DNA of 62,738 nt from NCBI GenBank assembly GCA_947383005.1, contig CANDBT010000028.1, forward strand, positions 1 through 62,738, read 5' to 3'. The notes beneath the pieces were generated by a model that made no database searches, had not been told where the DNA came from, and worked only from the letters and a program-made list of their open reading frames with translations. Both the position numbers and the translations under genes were made by a program. Shown in pieces: positions 55,002 to 62,706 of the stretch. Each line of letters opens with the position of its first letter. Positions within the stretch are counted from its first letter, which is position 1. Source of the stretch: an uncultured bacterium. Lineage in GTDB: Bacteria; Bacillota; Clostridia; Lachnospirales; Lachnospiraceae.

Positions 55002-56411
55002 GTGGACATATTTAAGGACACCCTGTTATTTGGAAAATATCAACTCTGCAGGACATTAGGACATGGACAGAGCGGAACGGTATACTTAGCAAAGCATCTC
55101 AGTCTTGAAGAATACCGGGCAATTAAACAAATTCCCAAGACCAATACCGAATACAAACGTTTTCGCAGAGAAGCATTGATATTAAAATCTATACGCCATC
55201 CGGGAATACCTATCGTTTATGACCTGGAAGAGGATGAGCATTTTTGTTATATAATTGAAGAATTTTTAGAAGGAGATTCCCTATACGCCCTTGTTTCTCG
55301 CATGGGGCATTTTTCAAAGACAATGACGATCCAATATGGGATTCAGATTTGTCATCTGGTAAATACTTTGCATTCAGCAAGGCCCAATCCCATTTTATAT
55401 TTAGATTTACAACCTGAAAATCTGTTAATCTGTCATGATAGCGTAAAATTGGTGGATTTTGATCATGCAATCCATTTAAATGAGGCAGATCGTCTGACTA
55501 AGCGTTATGGAACCATCGGCTGTGCTGCTCCAGAACAATATACCGACGCTGTTCTTGATGAACGCACAGACATTTATGCCATCGGCGCCATTCTATACTA
55601 TATGTTGACCGGATATTTCCCGGAAAGTATGCCTTCCTATCCCAGAGAACAAATAGACCAATCTATGGCTTCGGTTATCCATCGTTGTCTGAAAAAAGAT
55701 ACCTGCCAACGTTATCAATCCGTGACCCAGTTATGTAAAAAATTGGAAAAACTACAAAAACAAATGAAAGCCAAAACACAGGATGTTCTGCAAAAAGATA
55801 TACCATCATCTCTGACTATCGCTGTTGCAGGATCCGCTTCCGGAACAGGGGCTACCCATATAGCAATAGGTTTGGCAGTCCGGTTAAGGGAGCATGGATT
55901 ATCCGTATTATATGAAGAAAAAAATAAATCCTGCACTGTAGGGCAAATGGCCAGCTATATGAATGCTTCTATGGATCGATATGGCATTTATCATATTTAT
56001 GGATTGCCCATGCTCCCTCAATATGGAAAAAGCATAAAGCTGGAATCCCATTCCTACCCTATAATTATCCAAGATTACGGCGCTTCTTATGAATTACTAT
56101 CTCACACTGAGGCTGATTACTATTTACTTGTCTGCGGAAGCAAGCCTTGGCAATGGGAAAGCGCCAAAAAAGCTGTTCAATTCCTGAAAAATCTTCCAGG
56201 AACAGCAATAATCTACAATCAGTTCTGCAGACAGTTTTCCTTTAAACTGCCTGTCCAGGCAAAAGATGCCGATGTTTTTTTAATGCCGAATTATTCCCAT
56301 CCATTTTATTATGGTAAATGTATAAAACAAGTTTATGAAGAAATATTTTTATCCTTAACCAGCAGAAGAACAGGAGGGATATTACAGAAATTTTTTGCCA
56401 AAAAGCAATAA
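55002..56411 (+). CDS. Ser/Thr protein kinase fused to degenerate MinD-like P-loop domain
   Basis: The 469-residue protein has a kinase domain (about 1-265): GHGQSG loop, AIK lysine at 42, the catalytic loop reads YLDLQPEN (HRD to YLD; the usual lysine is Q), DFG reads DFD, and APE is intact. It may be divergent in activity. From about 270 a MinD/CpaE-like domain follows with GSASGTGATH, a P-loop lacking the lysine. It has no membrane span. AGGAGG overlaps the nominal GTG; an ATA in frame six bases later is better spaced. It lies amid wall genes. Confidence 0.75.
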   Translation: MDIFKDTLLFGKYQLCRTLGHGQSGTVYLAKHLSLEEYRAIKQIPKTNTEYKRFRREALILKSIRHPGIPIVYDLEEDEHFCYIIEEFLEGDSLYALVSRMGHFSKTMTIQYGIQICHLVNTLHSARPNPILYLDLQPENLLICHDSVKLVDFDHAIHLNEADRLTKRYGTIGCAAPEQYTDAVLDERTDIYAIGAILYYMLTGYFPESMPSYPREQIDQSMASVIHRCLKKDTCQRYQSVTQLCKKLEKLQKQMKAKTQDVLQKDIPSSLTIAVAGSASGTGATHIAIGLAVRLREHGLSVLYEEKNKSCTVGQMASYMNASMDRYGIYHIYGLPMLPQYGKSIKLESHSYPIIIQDYGASYELLSHTEADYYLLVCGSKPWQWESAKKAVQFLKNLPGTAIIYNQFCRQFSFKLPVQAKDADVFLMPNYSHPFYYGKCIKQVYEEIFLSLTSRRTGGILQKFFAKKQ

Positions 56412-57001
56412 ATAGCAATTATGATAATTTTGGCAGAATCCGGACCGTAGGAATCATCGGTGCAGGCCGTCATACAGGCGTAACTCATTTGACCATTTGG
56501 CTGGCGAATTATCTTGCCGGTGTCTGCCAAAAAAAGACAGTTATTCTGGAGATGAATAACCATGGGGATTTTCAACGAATAGGAAGATTCTGCGGTGGTC
56601 TGACTTCCAAAAAAAACTTTTATCAAATTTTAGATGTGGATTACTATTCTCAGGCAAATGCAAAAAATTTTGCTGAATGCCTAAATGGGGATTATCACCA
56701 CATTCTTGTGGATTATGGGGAAATTACTGAACAAAATCTCTATGATTGCACACGCTGTAACAGAAAAATTATTGTTGGGTCATTAAGCGAATGGCAGGCA
56801 GAAGCATTTCTGGAATTCGCCGCATCAGAAAAGAAACGGGATACAAGCTGGAATTATGCTGCTGCTTTTGGCAGCGAGCAAACCAGAAAACAAATAGAAA
56901 AGTGTTTCCATATCCGTATATGGCGAATTCCCGGTTCCGTAGATGCTTTTACCATCAATCGCAATGACATAAACTTTTTTTCTGAATTTTTTCGTAATTA
57001 A
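56381..57001 (+). CDS. Second degenerate MinD-like P-loop protein; start codon missing
   Basis: The frame is open from 56339 to 57001 and is in the -1 frame relative to the kinase. Residues following the start zone read VGIIGAGRHTGVTHLTIWLA, a degenerate MinD/CpaE-type P-loop without lysine, then HILVDYGEI and KIIVGSLSEWQAE, which parallel the kinase's C-terminal domain. No ATG, GTG or TTG occurs before the P-loop. An ATT at 56381 lies three bases after AGGAGG and is used here as a placeholder. A -1 ribosomal frameshift from the kinase is the alternative. A TTG at 56489 would cut the P-loop off. Confidence 0.6.
   Translation: MTEIFCQKAINSNYDNFGRIRTVGIIGAGRHTGVTHLTIWLANYLAGVCQKKTVILEMNNHGDFQRIGRFCGGLTSKKNFYQILDVDYYSQANAKNFAECLNGDYHHILVDYGEITEQNLYDCTRCNRKIIVGSLSEWQAEAFLEFAASEKKRDTSWNYAAAFGSEQTRKQIEKCFHIRIWRIPGSVDAFTINRNDINFFSEFFRN
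56397..56434 (+). other. Stem-loop at the kinase stop codon, possible frameshift stimulator
   Basis: GCCAAAA (56397-56403) pairs with TTTTGGC (56428-56434) and encloses the kinase TAA at 56409. Directly upstream is TTTTTT (56391-56396) and, 13 bases before that, AGGAGG (56372-56377). This is the same set of parts as the dnaX -1 frameshift cassette (Shine-Dalgarno, slippery run, stem), although the run is A TTT TTT, not A AAA AAG. Confidence 0.4.
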
Positions 57002-57105
57002 CAGGCAACAGTACGGAGCAGGCAGGGTTCAAGCTTGAAAAGGAATATGTGTCACAGCTTAATCTTTTAGCATTTTCCCGCCTAAATTGGAAATTGGAGG
57101 GTTAC

Positions 57106-57438
57106 ATGAATAAAAAATACCGGCTTTCCGGAAAAAACAAAAAAGTTTTTCTTGATGGCCTGATGCAATACCACAGCAAAGGAATTGTCATTCTTATTGA
57201 CGGAGAAGAAACTGAACCTTCACAATGGGAAAAGATTCTGGAAATTTATGCGGATGGAAGTTTTTATATGGGAGATTATATTTTTCAAGATGAAATTTCT
57301 CCTCAAAACGAAAACAATTTACAAAATCAAACTCTTTTCGACAAGGTTTGTGAAAAACAAGAAGAATACCAGACAGAAAAGAGCAAATCACAGAAAAAAC
57401 TGGTAGAGATACGTTTTGACCGCGTTTACCACTATTAA
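57106..57438 (+). CDS. Hypothetical cytoplasmic protein, 110 aa
   Basis: The protein starts MNKKYRLSGKNKKVFLDGL with GGAGG six bases before the ATG; an open frame extends 19 codons up but lacks a site. The first half is a compact alpha/beta segment (GIVILIDGEETEPSQW, YADGSFYMGDYI) and the second half is charged and helical. No family was recognised. It follows the P-loop ORF by 105 bp. Confidence 0.55.
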   Translation: MNKKYRLSGKNKKVFLDGLMQYHSKGIVILIDGEETEPSQWEKILEIYADGSFYMGDYIFQDEISPQNENNLQNQTLFDKVCEKQEEYQTEKSKSQKKLVEIRFDRVYHY

Positions 57439-57443
57439 TTGAT

Positions 57444-57580
57444 GATACCTGTCTTAATTGTTACAATAAAGTAGCCAAAAAATCCAGTGAACGCCAAAAT
57501 TTGGCGAAGAACAGCGTATTTTCAGGAGAGTATCCCAATTCAGCCTAGGCTTGAAATACGCCGGTGAAAAAACAAATTGC
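57444..57580. repeat. Short structured intergenic repeats
   Basis: CGCCAAA-A-TTTGGCG (57492-57506) is a perfect dyad. GCGTATTT (57514-57521) pairs with AAATACGC (57554-57561) around a TAGG centre. The 57446-57464 stretch, TACCTGTC-TTAATTGTTAC, resembles a worn right end of the GTAAC-family MITEs. No terminator with a clear T-run follows. Confidence 0.45.
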
Positions 57581-57716
57581 AAGGAAAACTTAAGATAAAG
57601 AATAGAATATCTATGATATAATTTATAATAAAAATTTTAATTGGCAGTCAGGAGACGGAAATCTTTGCAAAAACCGCCTCCTGGCTGGGAAATAAAACAA
57701 ACCGGAGGGCAAAAAA

Positions 57717-59378
57717 GTGAAAAGATTTTTTATGTCGCTGATAACATTGATCCTGATGATAGCGTTTCTCGCCGCTACCGCAATAGGATTTTTCTTATAT
57801 GAAAAATATAAGCCCTCCTCAGAACTGGCGGACCAAAATGAATGGTTTGGCGTTATTGGTGACAGAATTGCCATCATCCTGGACAATCAGCTTATTGATG
57901 ATGTAAAAGGACGATATATCGACAATGAAATCTATTTGCCCCTTCAATGGGTCAATGAAACATTAAACGAACGCTTTTATTGGGATAAAAGTGAAAAATT
58001 ACTGATTTACACCTTGCCTGAAGAAATCGTTTACGCTGACAGCTCTACCACAGGAAATAACGGAAAACCTCTTTTAATTGAACAAGAAGGCCAGGTATGG
58101 CTAATGGCAGGGTTGATTCTTAATTATACCAATATACGAATGGAAAAATTCGCCGATACGGAAATCAAAAGAATCTATATTGATACCAAATGGGAATCTG
58201 TCCCCATGGCTTGTGCTAAAAAAGAAGGAAAGTTACGGATAAAAGGTGGGATTAAAAGTTCCATATTGACCGAAATTGCACCAGGAGAGCCTTTGGAAAT
58301 CCTGGACATGATGGATAAATGGACTAAAGTACGAACACAAACCGGATATATAGGCTATATTCAAAATAAACTGCTTCAGGAAACAGAACCCCATTCCTTT
58401 ATCAGTACTTTTCAGCCCCCCATCTATACGAATCTTTCCCTTGGAGAACCTGTTTGCCTGGTATGGCACCAGGTATTTTCCCAACAGGCCAATGAAGCGA
58501 TGGCACAGCTCATGGCCAATACTAAAGGAGTCAATGTTATTGCACCTACTTGGTTTATGCTCACCGATAACCAAGGCAATTATGACTCTTTGGCAGATCG
58601 CAGCTATGTCGAAAAAGCTCATCAGATGGGTCTGCAGGTCTGGGCAACATTAGATAATTTTAATAAAGGAGACAATGTACAGTCGGAAATATTATTCGCT
58701 AACACTTCTGTACGAAAAAAACTAATCAATACCTTGCTGACCGACATAAAAACATATGGAATAGATGGGATTAACCTGGACATTGAAGGTATAAAAAAAG
58801 AAGCCGGTTCTCACTATGTACAATTTATCCGTGAACTTTCTGTCCTCTGTCGGAAGGAAGGAATTATTTTATCTGTGGATAATACTGTCCCTGCGGCACA
58901 TTCCTCCTTTTATAACCGCTCTGAACAGGGACAGGTTGTCGATTATGTGATCATTATGGCTTATGACGAACATCATGTCGGCGGTGATGCAGGAAGTGTT
59001 TCTTCTTTAGGTTATGTAAAAAAAGGCATTGAAGATACTTTGACTATGGTTCCTAAAGAAAAGTTGGTAATTGCTGTTCCATTTTATACCCGTCTGTGGG
59101 AACTGGAAGGAGGAGAAACCAAAGCTACGTCTATGGGAATACCTTCAGCAAAAAACTGGATTCAACAAAACAATATAAAATTAGACTGGCAAGAAGATTT
59201 AGGACAATATTATGGTCAGCTTCAAGACGGAAGCAAAACTTATCAGCTCTGGATGGAAGAAGAAACTTCCCTCAGCGCAAAAATGGATTTAATCTGGGAA
59301 AATGATTTGGCTGGTGTGGCCTGCTGGAAATTGGGTTTTGATACTCCGGAACTTTGGGGTATAGTTTCTCCAAAATAA
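57717..59378 (+). CDS. GH18 glycosyl hydrolase with SH3 and stalk domains, YaaH/YdhD-like
   Basis: The 553-residue protein has an N-terminal membrane anchor (about 5-27), a copper-amine-oxidase-N-like stalk domain (about 45-155), an SH3-type domain (KLRIKGGIKSSI to LLQETEP, about 170-225) and a GH18 barrel with DGINLDIEG (catalytic glutamate) and YVIIMAYDEHH. The layout fits spore-cortex or cell-wall glucosaminidases of the YaaH group. Start is GTG with GGAGG eight bases upstream. A terminator follows. Confidence 0.88.
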   Translation: MKRFFMSLITLILMIAFLAATAIGFFLYEKYKPSSELADQNEWFGVIGDRIAIILDNQLIDDVKGRYIDNEIYLPLQWVNETLNERFYWDKSEKLLIYTLPEEIVYADSSTTGNNGKPLLIEQEGQVWLMAGLILNYTNIRMEKFADTEIKRIYIDTKWESVPMACAKKEGKLRIKGGIKSSILTEIAPGEPLEILDMMDKWTKVRTQTGYIGYIQNKLLQETEPHSFISTFQPPIYTNLSLGEPVCLVWHQVFSQQANEAMAQLMANTKGVNVIAPTWFMLTDNQGNYDSLADRSYVEKAHQMGLQVWATLDNFNKGDNVQSEILFANTSVRKKLINTLLTDIKTYGIDGINLDIEGIKKEAGSHYVQFIRELSVLCRKEGIILSVDNTVPAAHSSFYNRSEQGQVVDYVIIMAYDEHHVGGDAGSVSSLGYVKKGIEDTLTMVPKEKLVIAVPFYTRLWELEGGETKATSMGIPSAKNWIQQNNIKLDWQEDLGQYYGQLQDGSKTYQLWMEEETSLSAKMDLIWENDLAGVACWKLGFDTPELWGIVSPK

Positions 59379-59387
59379 CTTTGACTT

Positions 59388-59428
59388 AAGAACCCGTATT
59401 TTACCTTAGTAATCCGGGTTCTTTTTTT
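59388..59428 (+). terminator. Terminator of the GH18 gene
   Basis: AAGAACCCG (59388-59396) pairs with CGGGTTCTT (59415-59423), followed by a T-run. Confidence 0.9.
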
Positions 59429-59479
59429 CTCCTTCCGCCGATATATTGGAATATAATTGGATTAACGGATGGATCAAAA

Positions 59480-60196
59480 ATGAGAGATCAAAAACCAGAA
59501 ATATTAATGGGAGCGTTATTCTTGGTATTCGTGTTTTTAATTTCCCGTCATGCAGGAATAATGGTATCCGGACAAAAGGCTATTGCCGAAAAAGCAAAAC
59601 CTGTGATAGTTATTGATAGTGGACATGGCGGCAATGATCCGGGCAAAGTTGGTATAGATGGGAGTCTGGAAAAAGACATTAATCTGCAAATTGCCCAAAA
59701 ACTAAGAACTTATCTGGAAGCCTCTGATGTAAATGTAGTTATGACACGGGAAAAAGATCAGGGGCTCTACGAGGAGAGCGACAATCACAAAAAAATGGCA
59801 GATATGAAAAATCGCTGCTTATTAATCGAAAAATCAAAACCGGAATTGGTTATTAGCATCCATCAAAATAGTTATCATGAAGAAAACGTTGCCGGAGGCC
59901 AGGTATTTTATTATAAAAATTCTATAAAAGGTAAATTATTGGCAGAAATTATACAAAAACGTTTTGATTATGTTTTAGGAAAAGATAACCGGCGTTTAGC
60001 AAAACCTAACGGAAGTTATTACCTACTTCTGCATGTGAAAGAACCAATAGTAATCGTTGAATGCGGTTTTTTATCCAATGCTAAAGAAGCCAAAGCATTA
60101 AACGACGAATCATATCAGGATAAAATTGCCTGGACAATCCATATGGGAGTAATGGAATACTTAAACAGCAAATCATCTCAAAACGGTAATTATTAA
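59480..60196 (+). CDS. cwlD: N-acetylmuramoyl-L-alanine amidase, CwlD-like
   Basis: The 238-residue protein has an N-terminal membrane segment (about 10-28) and an Amidase_3 domain with the zinc histidine and glutamate motifs: VIDSGHGGNDPGKVG, SIHQNSYH and IVECGFLSN. Its length matches CwlD, which removes stem peptides to make muramic-delta-lactam in the spore cortex. It lies beside the GH18 enzyme, which fits cortex work. Confidence 0.88.
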   Translation: MRDQKPEILMGALFLVFVFLISRHAGIMVSGQKAIAEKAKPVIVIDSGHGGNDPGKVGIDGSLEKDINLQIAQKLRTYLEASDVNVVMTREKDQGLYEESDNHKKMADMKNRCLLIEKSKPELVISIHQNSYHEENVAGGQVFYYKNSIKGKLLAEIIQKRFDYVLGKDNRRLAKPNGSYYLLLHVKEPIVIVECGFLSNAKEAKALNDESYQDKIAWTIHMGVMEYLNSKSSQNGNY

Positions 60197-60263
60197 AAAT
60201 AAAAAAATTTATTGTATATTTCCCCTATGTTGATGTATAATGATAAATATTTCCTTACAAATA

Positions 60264-60289
60264 CTGCGGCAGAAAAGTATCTGCCGCAG
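60264..60289. other. Perfect 10-bp hairpin without T-run
   Basis: CTGCGGCAGA (60264-60273) pairs with TCTGCCGCAG (60280-60289) between convergent cwlD and the TSCPD gene. It could stop transcription in either direction but no long T-run follows on either strand. Confidence 0.5.
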
Positions 60290-60300
60290 AAAAAGGATGA

Positions 60301-60552
60301 TCATAAATTTTGTCCTGTTTTATACGCCTTTAATGCCTTGGCAAGCTGATCCGGACAAGATGTAGGACGAACTCCGCAACGAATACCGTCCAGACGGGAA
60401 ATTGCCTCATCAATTTCCATTCCTTCCACCAGTCGGGCAACCCCTTGGGTATTACCCGAACAGCCGCCATCAAAACGGACATTTGTAAGTTTATTGTCCT
60501 CTACTTCAAAATGAATTTGCCTTGAACATACATTATGTGTTTTATAATCCAT
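60301..60552 (-). CDS. TSCPD domain protein (TIGR03905-like)
   Basis: The 83-residue protein carries the TSCPD motif (RPTSCPDQLAKAL) and three further cysteines (CSRQI, GGCSGN, RCGVR). This small family resembles the C-terminal part of vitamin B12-dependent ribonucleotide reductase and is of unproven function. GGAGG precedes the ATG. Confidence 0.8.
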   Translation of the reverse strand: MDYKTHNVCSRQIHFEVEDNKLTNVRFDGGCSGNTQGVARLVEGMEIDEAISRLDGIRCGVRPTSCPDQLAKALKAYKTGQNL

Positions 60553-60587
60553 ATGATTTATCCTCCGTTTTATATTTTAAATTTATT

Positions 60588-60736
60588 GTAACAGTTCAGA
60601 CGGCGGGGAATTTAACATAAATTTGGGGCGTCAAGCTTGCTTGTAAGCCAAAATTTATGTTAAATTCCACATTGGATAGACATCCCAGCTTTTGTCCGAC
60701 ATAGACGGACAAGAAGGTATCCGTCTAAACAGTTAC
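60588..60736. mobile_element. MITE-like element R4 with perfect 8-bp target duplication
   Basis: The 149-bp element has GTAACAGTTCAGACGG at the left and GGTATCCGTCTAAACAGTTAC at the right (in parts: CCGTCTAAACAGTTAC), and is flanked by AATTTATT at 60580-60587 and 60737-60744. Inside, GAATTTAACATAAATTT pairs perfectly with AAATTTATGTTAAATTC. It is the same family as R3 in the opposite orientation. The open frame that reads into mtnN from here is not its start. Confidence 0.85.
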
Positions 60737-60817
60737 AATTTATTTAATGGTTTTATTATATCCACTAACGAAAAAAAATGTCAATACCATATAAAAGAAA
60801 AAGAAGAGGTGGTTTCT

Positions 60818-61531
60818 ATGTTAGGAATTATTGGTGCAATGGCAGAGGAAGTAGAACAATTAAAAAGAGAAATGCGGCATTCTACCGTCACTTCTATAGC
60901 CGGAATGGATTTTTATCAGGGAAAAATTCTGGATCGCGAAACTGTGGTAGTTCAATCCGGAATTGGCAAGGTCAATGCGGCAATATGCGTACAAATTTTA
61001 GCCGACCACTTTCATGTAAATGGAATTATCAATACGGGTATTGCTGGTTCACTTAAAGCGGAAATTAATATCGGTGATTTAGTTCTGGCTACTGATGCTA
61101 TCCAGCATGATATGGATGCCACAGGATTCGGTTATTCTTTAGGACAAATTCCACAGATGGATGTGTCGATTTTTAAAGCCGATGAAAAACTTCGCAAAAT
61201 TGCTGTTGAATGCTGCCATCAGGTAAATCCTGATGTCACTGTCCATGAAGGACGGATACTTACGGGAGATCAATTCATATCTTCCAAAGAAAAAAAACAT
61301 TGGCTCATAGAAAATTTTCATGGTTTTTGCACAGAAATGGAAGGAGCTGCCATTGCACAGGCCGCATATCTGAATCAAATCCCTTTCTTAATCATAAGGG
61401 CTATTTCCGACAAAGCTGATGACAGTGCCCAAATGGATTATGGAGAGTTTGAACGGCTTGCTATTATTCACAGTGTAAATTTGACCAGAGCTTTAATCGC
61501 ATCCTGCGACAGCAAAAATATTGGAGGATAA
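60818..61531 (+). CDS. mtnN: 5'-methylthioadenosine/S-adenosylhomocysteine nucleosidase
   Basis: The 237-residue protein has LGIIGAMAEEVEQL, the SGIGKVNAA purine-site region, NTGIAGSL, and TEMEGAAIAQAA with the catalytic glutamate; RAISDKAD near the end holds the catalytic aspartate. The start is the ATG seven bases after AGAGGTGG; the longer frame runs into R4. It recycles SAH and MTA and feeds methionine salvage. Confidence 0.94.
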   Translation: MLGIIGAMAEEVEQLKREMRHSTVTSIAGMDFYQGKILDRETVVVQSGIGKVNAAICVQILADHFHVNGIINTGIAGSLKAEINIGDLVLATDAIQHDMDATGFGYSLGQIPQMDVSIFKADEKLRKIAVECCHQVNPDVTVHEGRILTGDQFISSKEKKHWLIENFHGFCTEMEGAAIAQAAYLNQIPFLIIRAISDKADDSAQMDYGEFERLAIIHSVNLTRALIASCDSKNIGG

Positions 61532-61547
61532 TTTGGAGGAAAAATCA

Positions 61548-61814
61548 ATGTTTCGTATGTGGGGGAAACTTTGGATTAATAACCGTATGATTCAAGATAC
61601 TACCATTGAGATTGACAATTACCACCTATCCCGTACTTCCATGGTTTTTCAAGCTTTAGATGAAATATGTTATCAATTTGATTTAAGTAAACCCATTTGG
61701 TTGGATTCTAATATTGCAGAATTTCAGCGCGTTTCCAAAACTCGTTTTACTCAGGATAATTTTATTGAACAAATTTCCTTTGATTCATTAGAAATTCAGA
61801 TTATAGAAGAATAA
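61548..61814 (+). CDS. Hypothetical protein, 88 aa
   Basis: The protein begins MFRMWGKLWINNRMIQDTT with GGAGG eight bases before the ATG. It reads as a small alpha/beta protein (NYHLSRTSMVFQALDEICYQFD, then PIWLDSNIAEFQ). It is 16 bp after mtnN, so co-transcribed. I do not recognise a family; no membrane span or motif is visible. Confidence 0.6.
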   Translation: MFRMWGKLWINNRMIQDTTIEIDNYHLSRTSMVFQALDEICYQFDLSKPIWLDSNIAEFQRVSKTRFTQDNFIEQISFDSLEIQIIEE

Positions 61815-61818
61815 GACA

Positions 61819-61871
61819 ATCCGGCCCGTGCAAAAAGCTGTACACTATCCTTTACGCACAGGCTGGATTTA
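61819..61871. terminator. Terminator-like hairpin between convergent genes
   Basis: AATCCGGCCCGTGC and GCACAGGCTGGATT pair with two weak positions and are followed by TAATTTTT. It separates the 88-residue ORF from the minus-strand membrane gene. Confidence 0.6.
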
Positions 61872-61890
61872 ATTTTTCCCTCTGCAATAA

Positions 61891-62706
61891 TTATGCTAAA
61901 TATTCTTTCAATATATCTCCGATAAGCTGCACCTCTTCCGGTTCTAAATTATTAAGCCAATTTTCATCGTCTTTGCGTCCTTTCTCCCTGCTGGCAGCAA
62001 TTTGTTCCAAACTTCTTTTTAAATAATCAATGTCTTTCCTCTCGCCGTTTACCCCATTTGACTCGGAAGATATTTCCCGCCGGCAATTCCGATTTGCTTT
62101 CTTTCCAGAATTGCCGGCAGACCTGCCTCCGGTTCGTTCTCCTAATCCTGTACGTTCCGTTGCATTCACCGAGACATCCTGACGTTCCTGTAAACCTCCC
62201 CTCTCTGTAATTGTTCCTCTATCTGATTGTCCGCCCCGTTCTGCCAAACGACTTAATGTCCGCACTTTTGCCCGGGATTGCTCTATATTATCGCCTCGTC
62301 CGTAATCTTCCGGCAGGTTACGAGACAGACGGGGACATAATACATTTTCCAGATAATCTTGCAAGACAGCCATTAGTTGTTCCCTTTTCCCGCTGGCTGT
62401 TCCGCTGTCAAACAGCATAGTTGCCATAGCCATCAATACGGCTCCTCCGCCATACATGACAATATAAAAAGTATCCAGTTGATACCAATAAGAAAGAAAT
62501 GCTCCTATTCCTCCTAAAAGAAGACAAAGCCAGGTCAATTGTACAGCCAGATTCCCCCATCCGATCAGAGTTACCCCTTTAAAACGAAGCTCATATAACT
62601 GATGTTCCAGCCAAATACTGCTGTCACGTATCCCCTGATTTGTCCGGTATGTATTTTCAGCTCTCTGTTTAAGCTCTTTCAACCCTTTGTTTTTCGCTGT
62701 AGCCAT
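61891..62706 (-). CDS. Membrane protein with long charged cytoplasmic tail
   Basis: The 271-residue protein has two membrane spans (about residues 48-70 and 78-98) after an N-terminal helical part (KELKQRAENTYRTNQGIRD). From residue about 130 it has a polar, arginine- and glycine-rich tail with repeated ERTGLGERTGG-type segments. The last 50 residues are charged and helical. No family was recognised. Its start is near the window edge; upstream genes of the same unit may lie outside. Confidence 0.55.
   Translation of the reverse strand: MATAKNKGLKELKQRAENTYRTNQGIRDSSIWLEHQLYELRFKGVTLIGWGNLAVQLTWLCLLLGGIGAFLSYWYQLDTFYIVMYGGGAVLMAMATMLFDSGTASGKREQLMAVLQDYLENVLCPRLSRNLPEDYGRGDNIEQSRAKVRTLSRLAERGGQSDRGTITERGGLQERQDVSVNATERTGLGERTGGRSAGNSGKKANRNCRREISSESNGVNGERKDIDYLKRSLEQIAASREKGRKDDENWLNNLEPEEVQLIGDILKEYLA

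Noticed and set aside
60692-60817. An N-terminal extension of mtnN
   Set aside because: It runs through MITE R4 and has no ribosome site; the family starts at MLGIIGAM, which has a good one.
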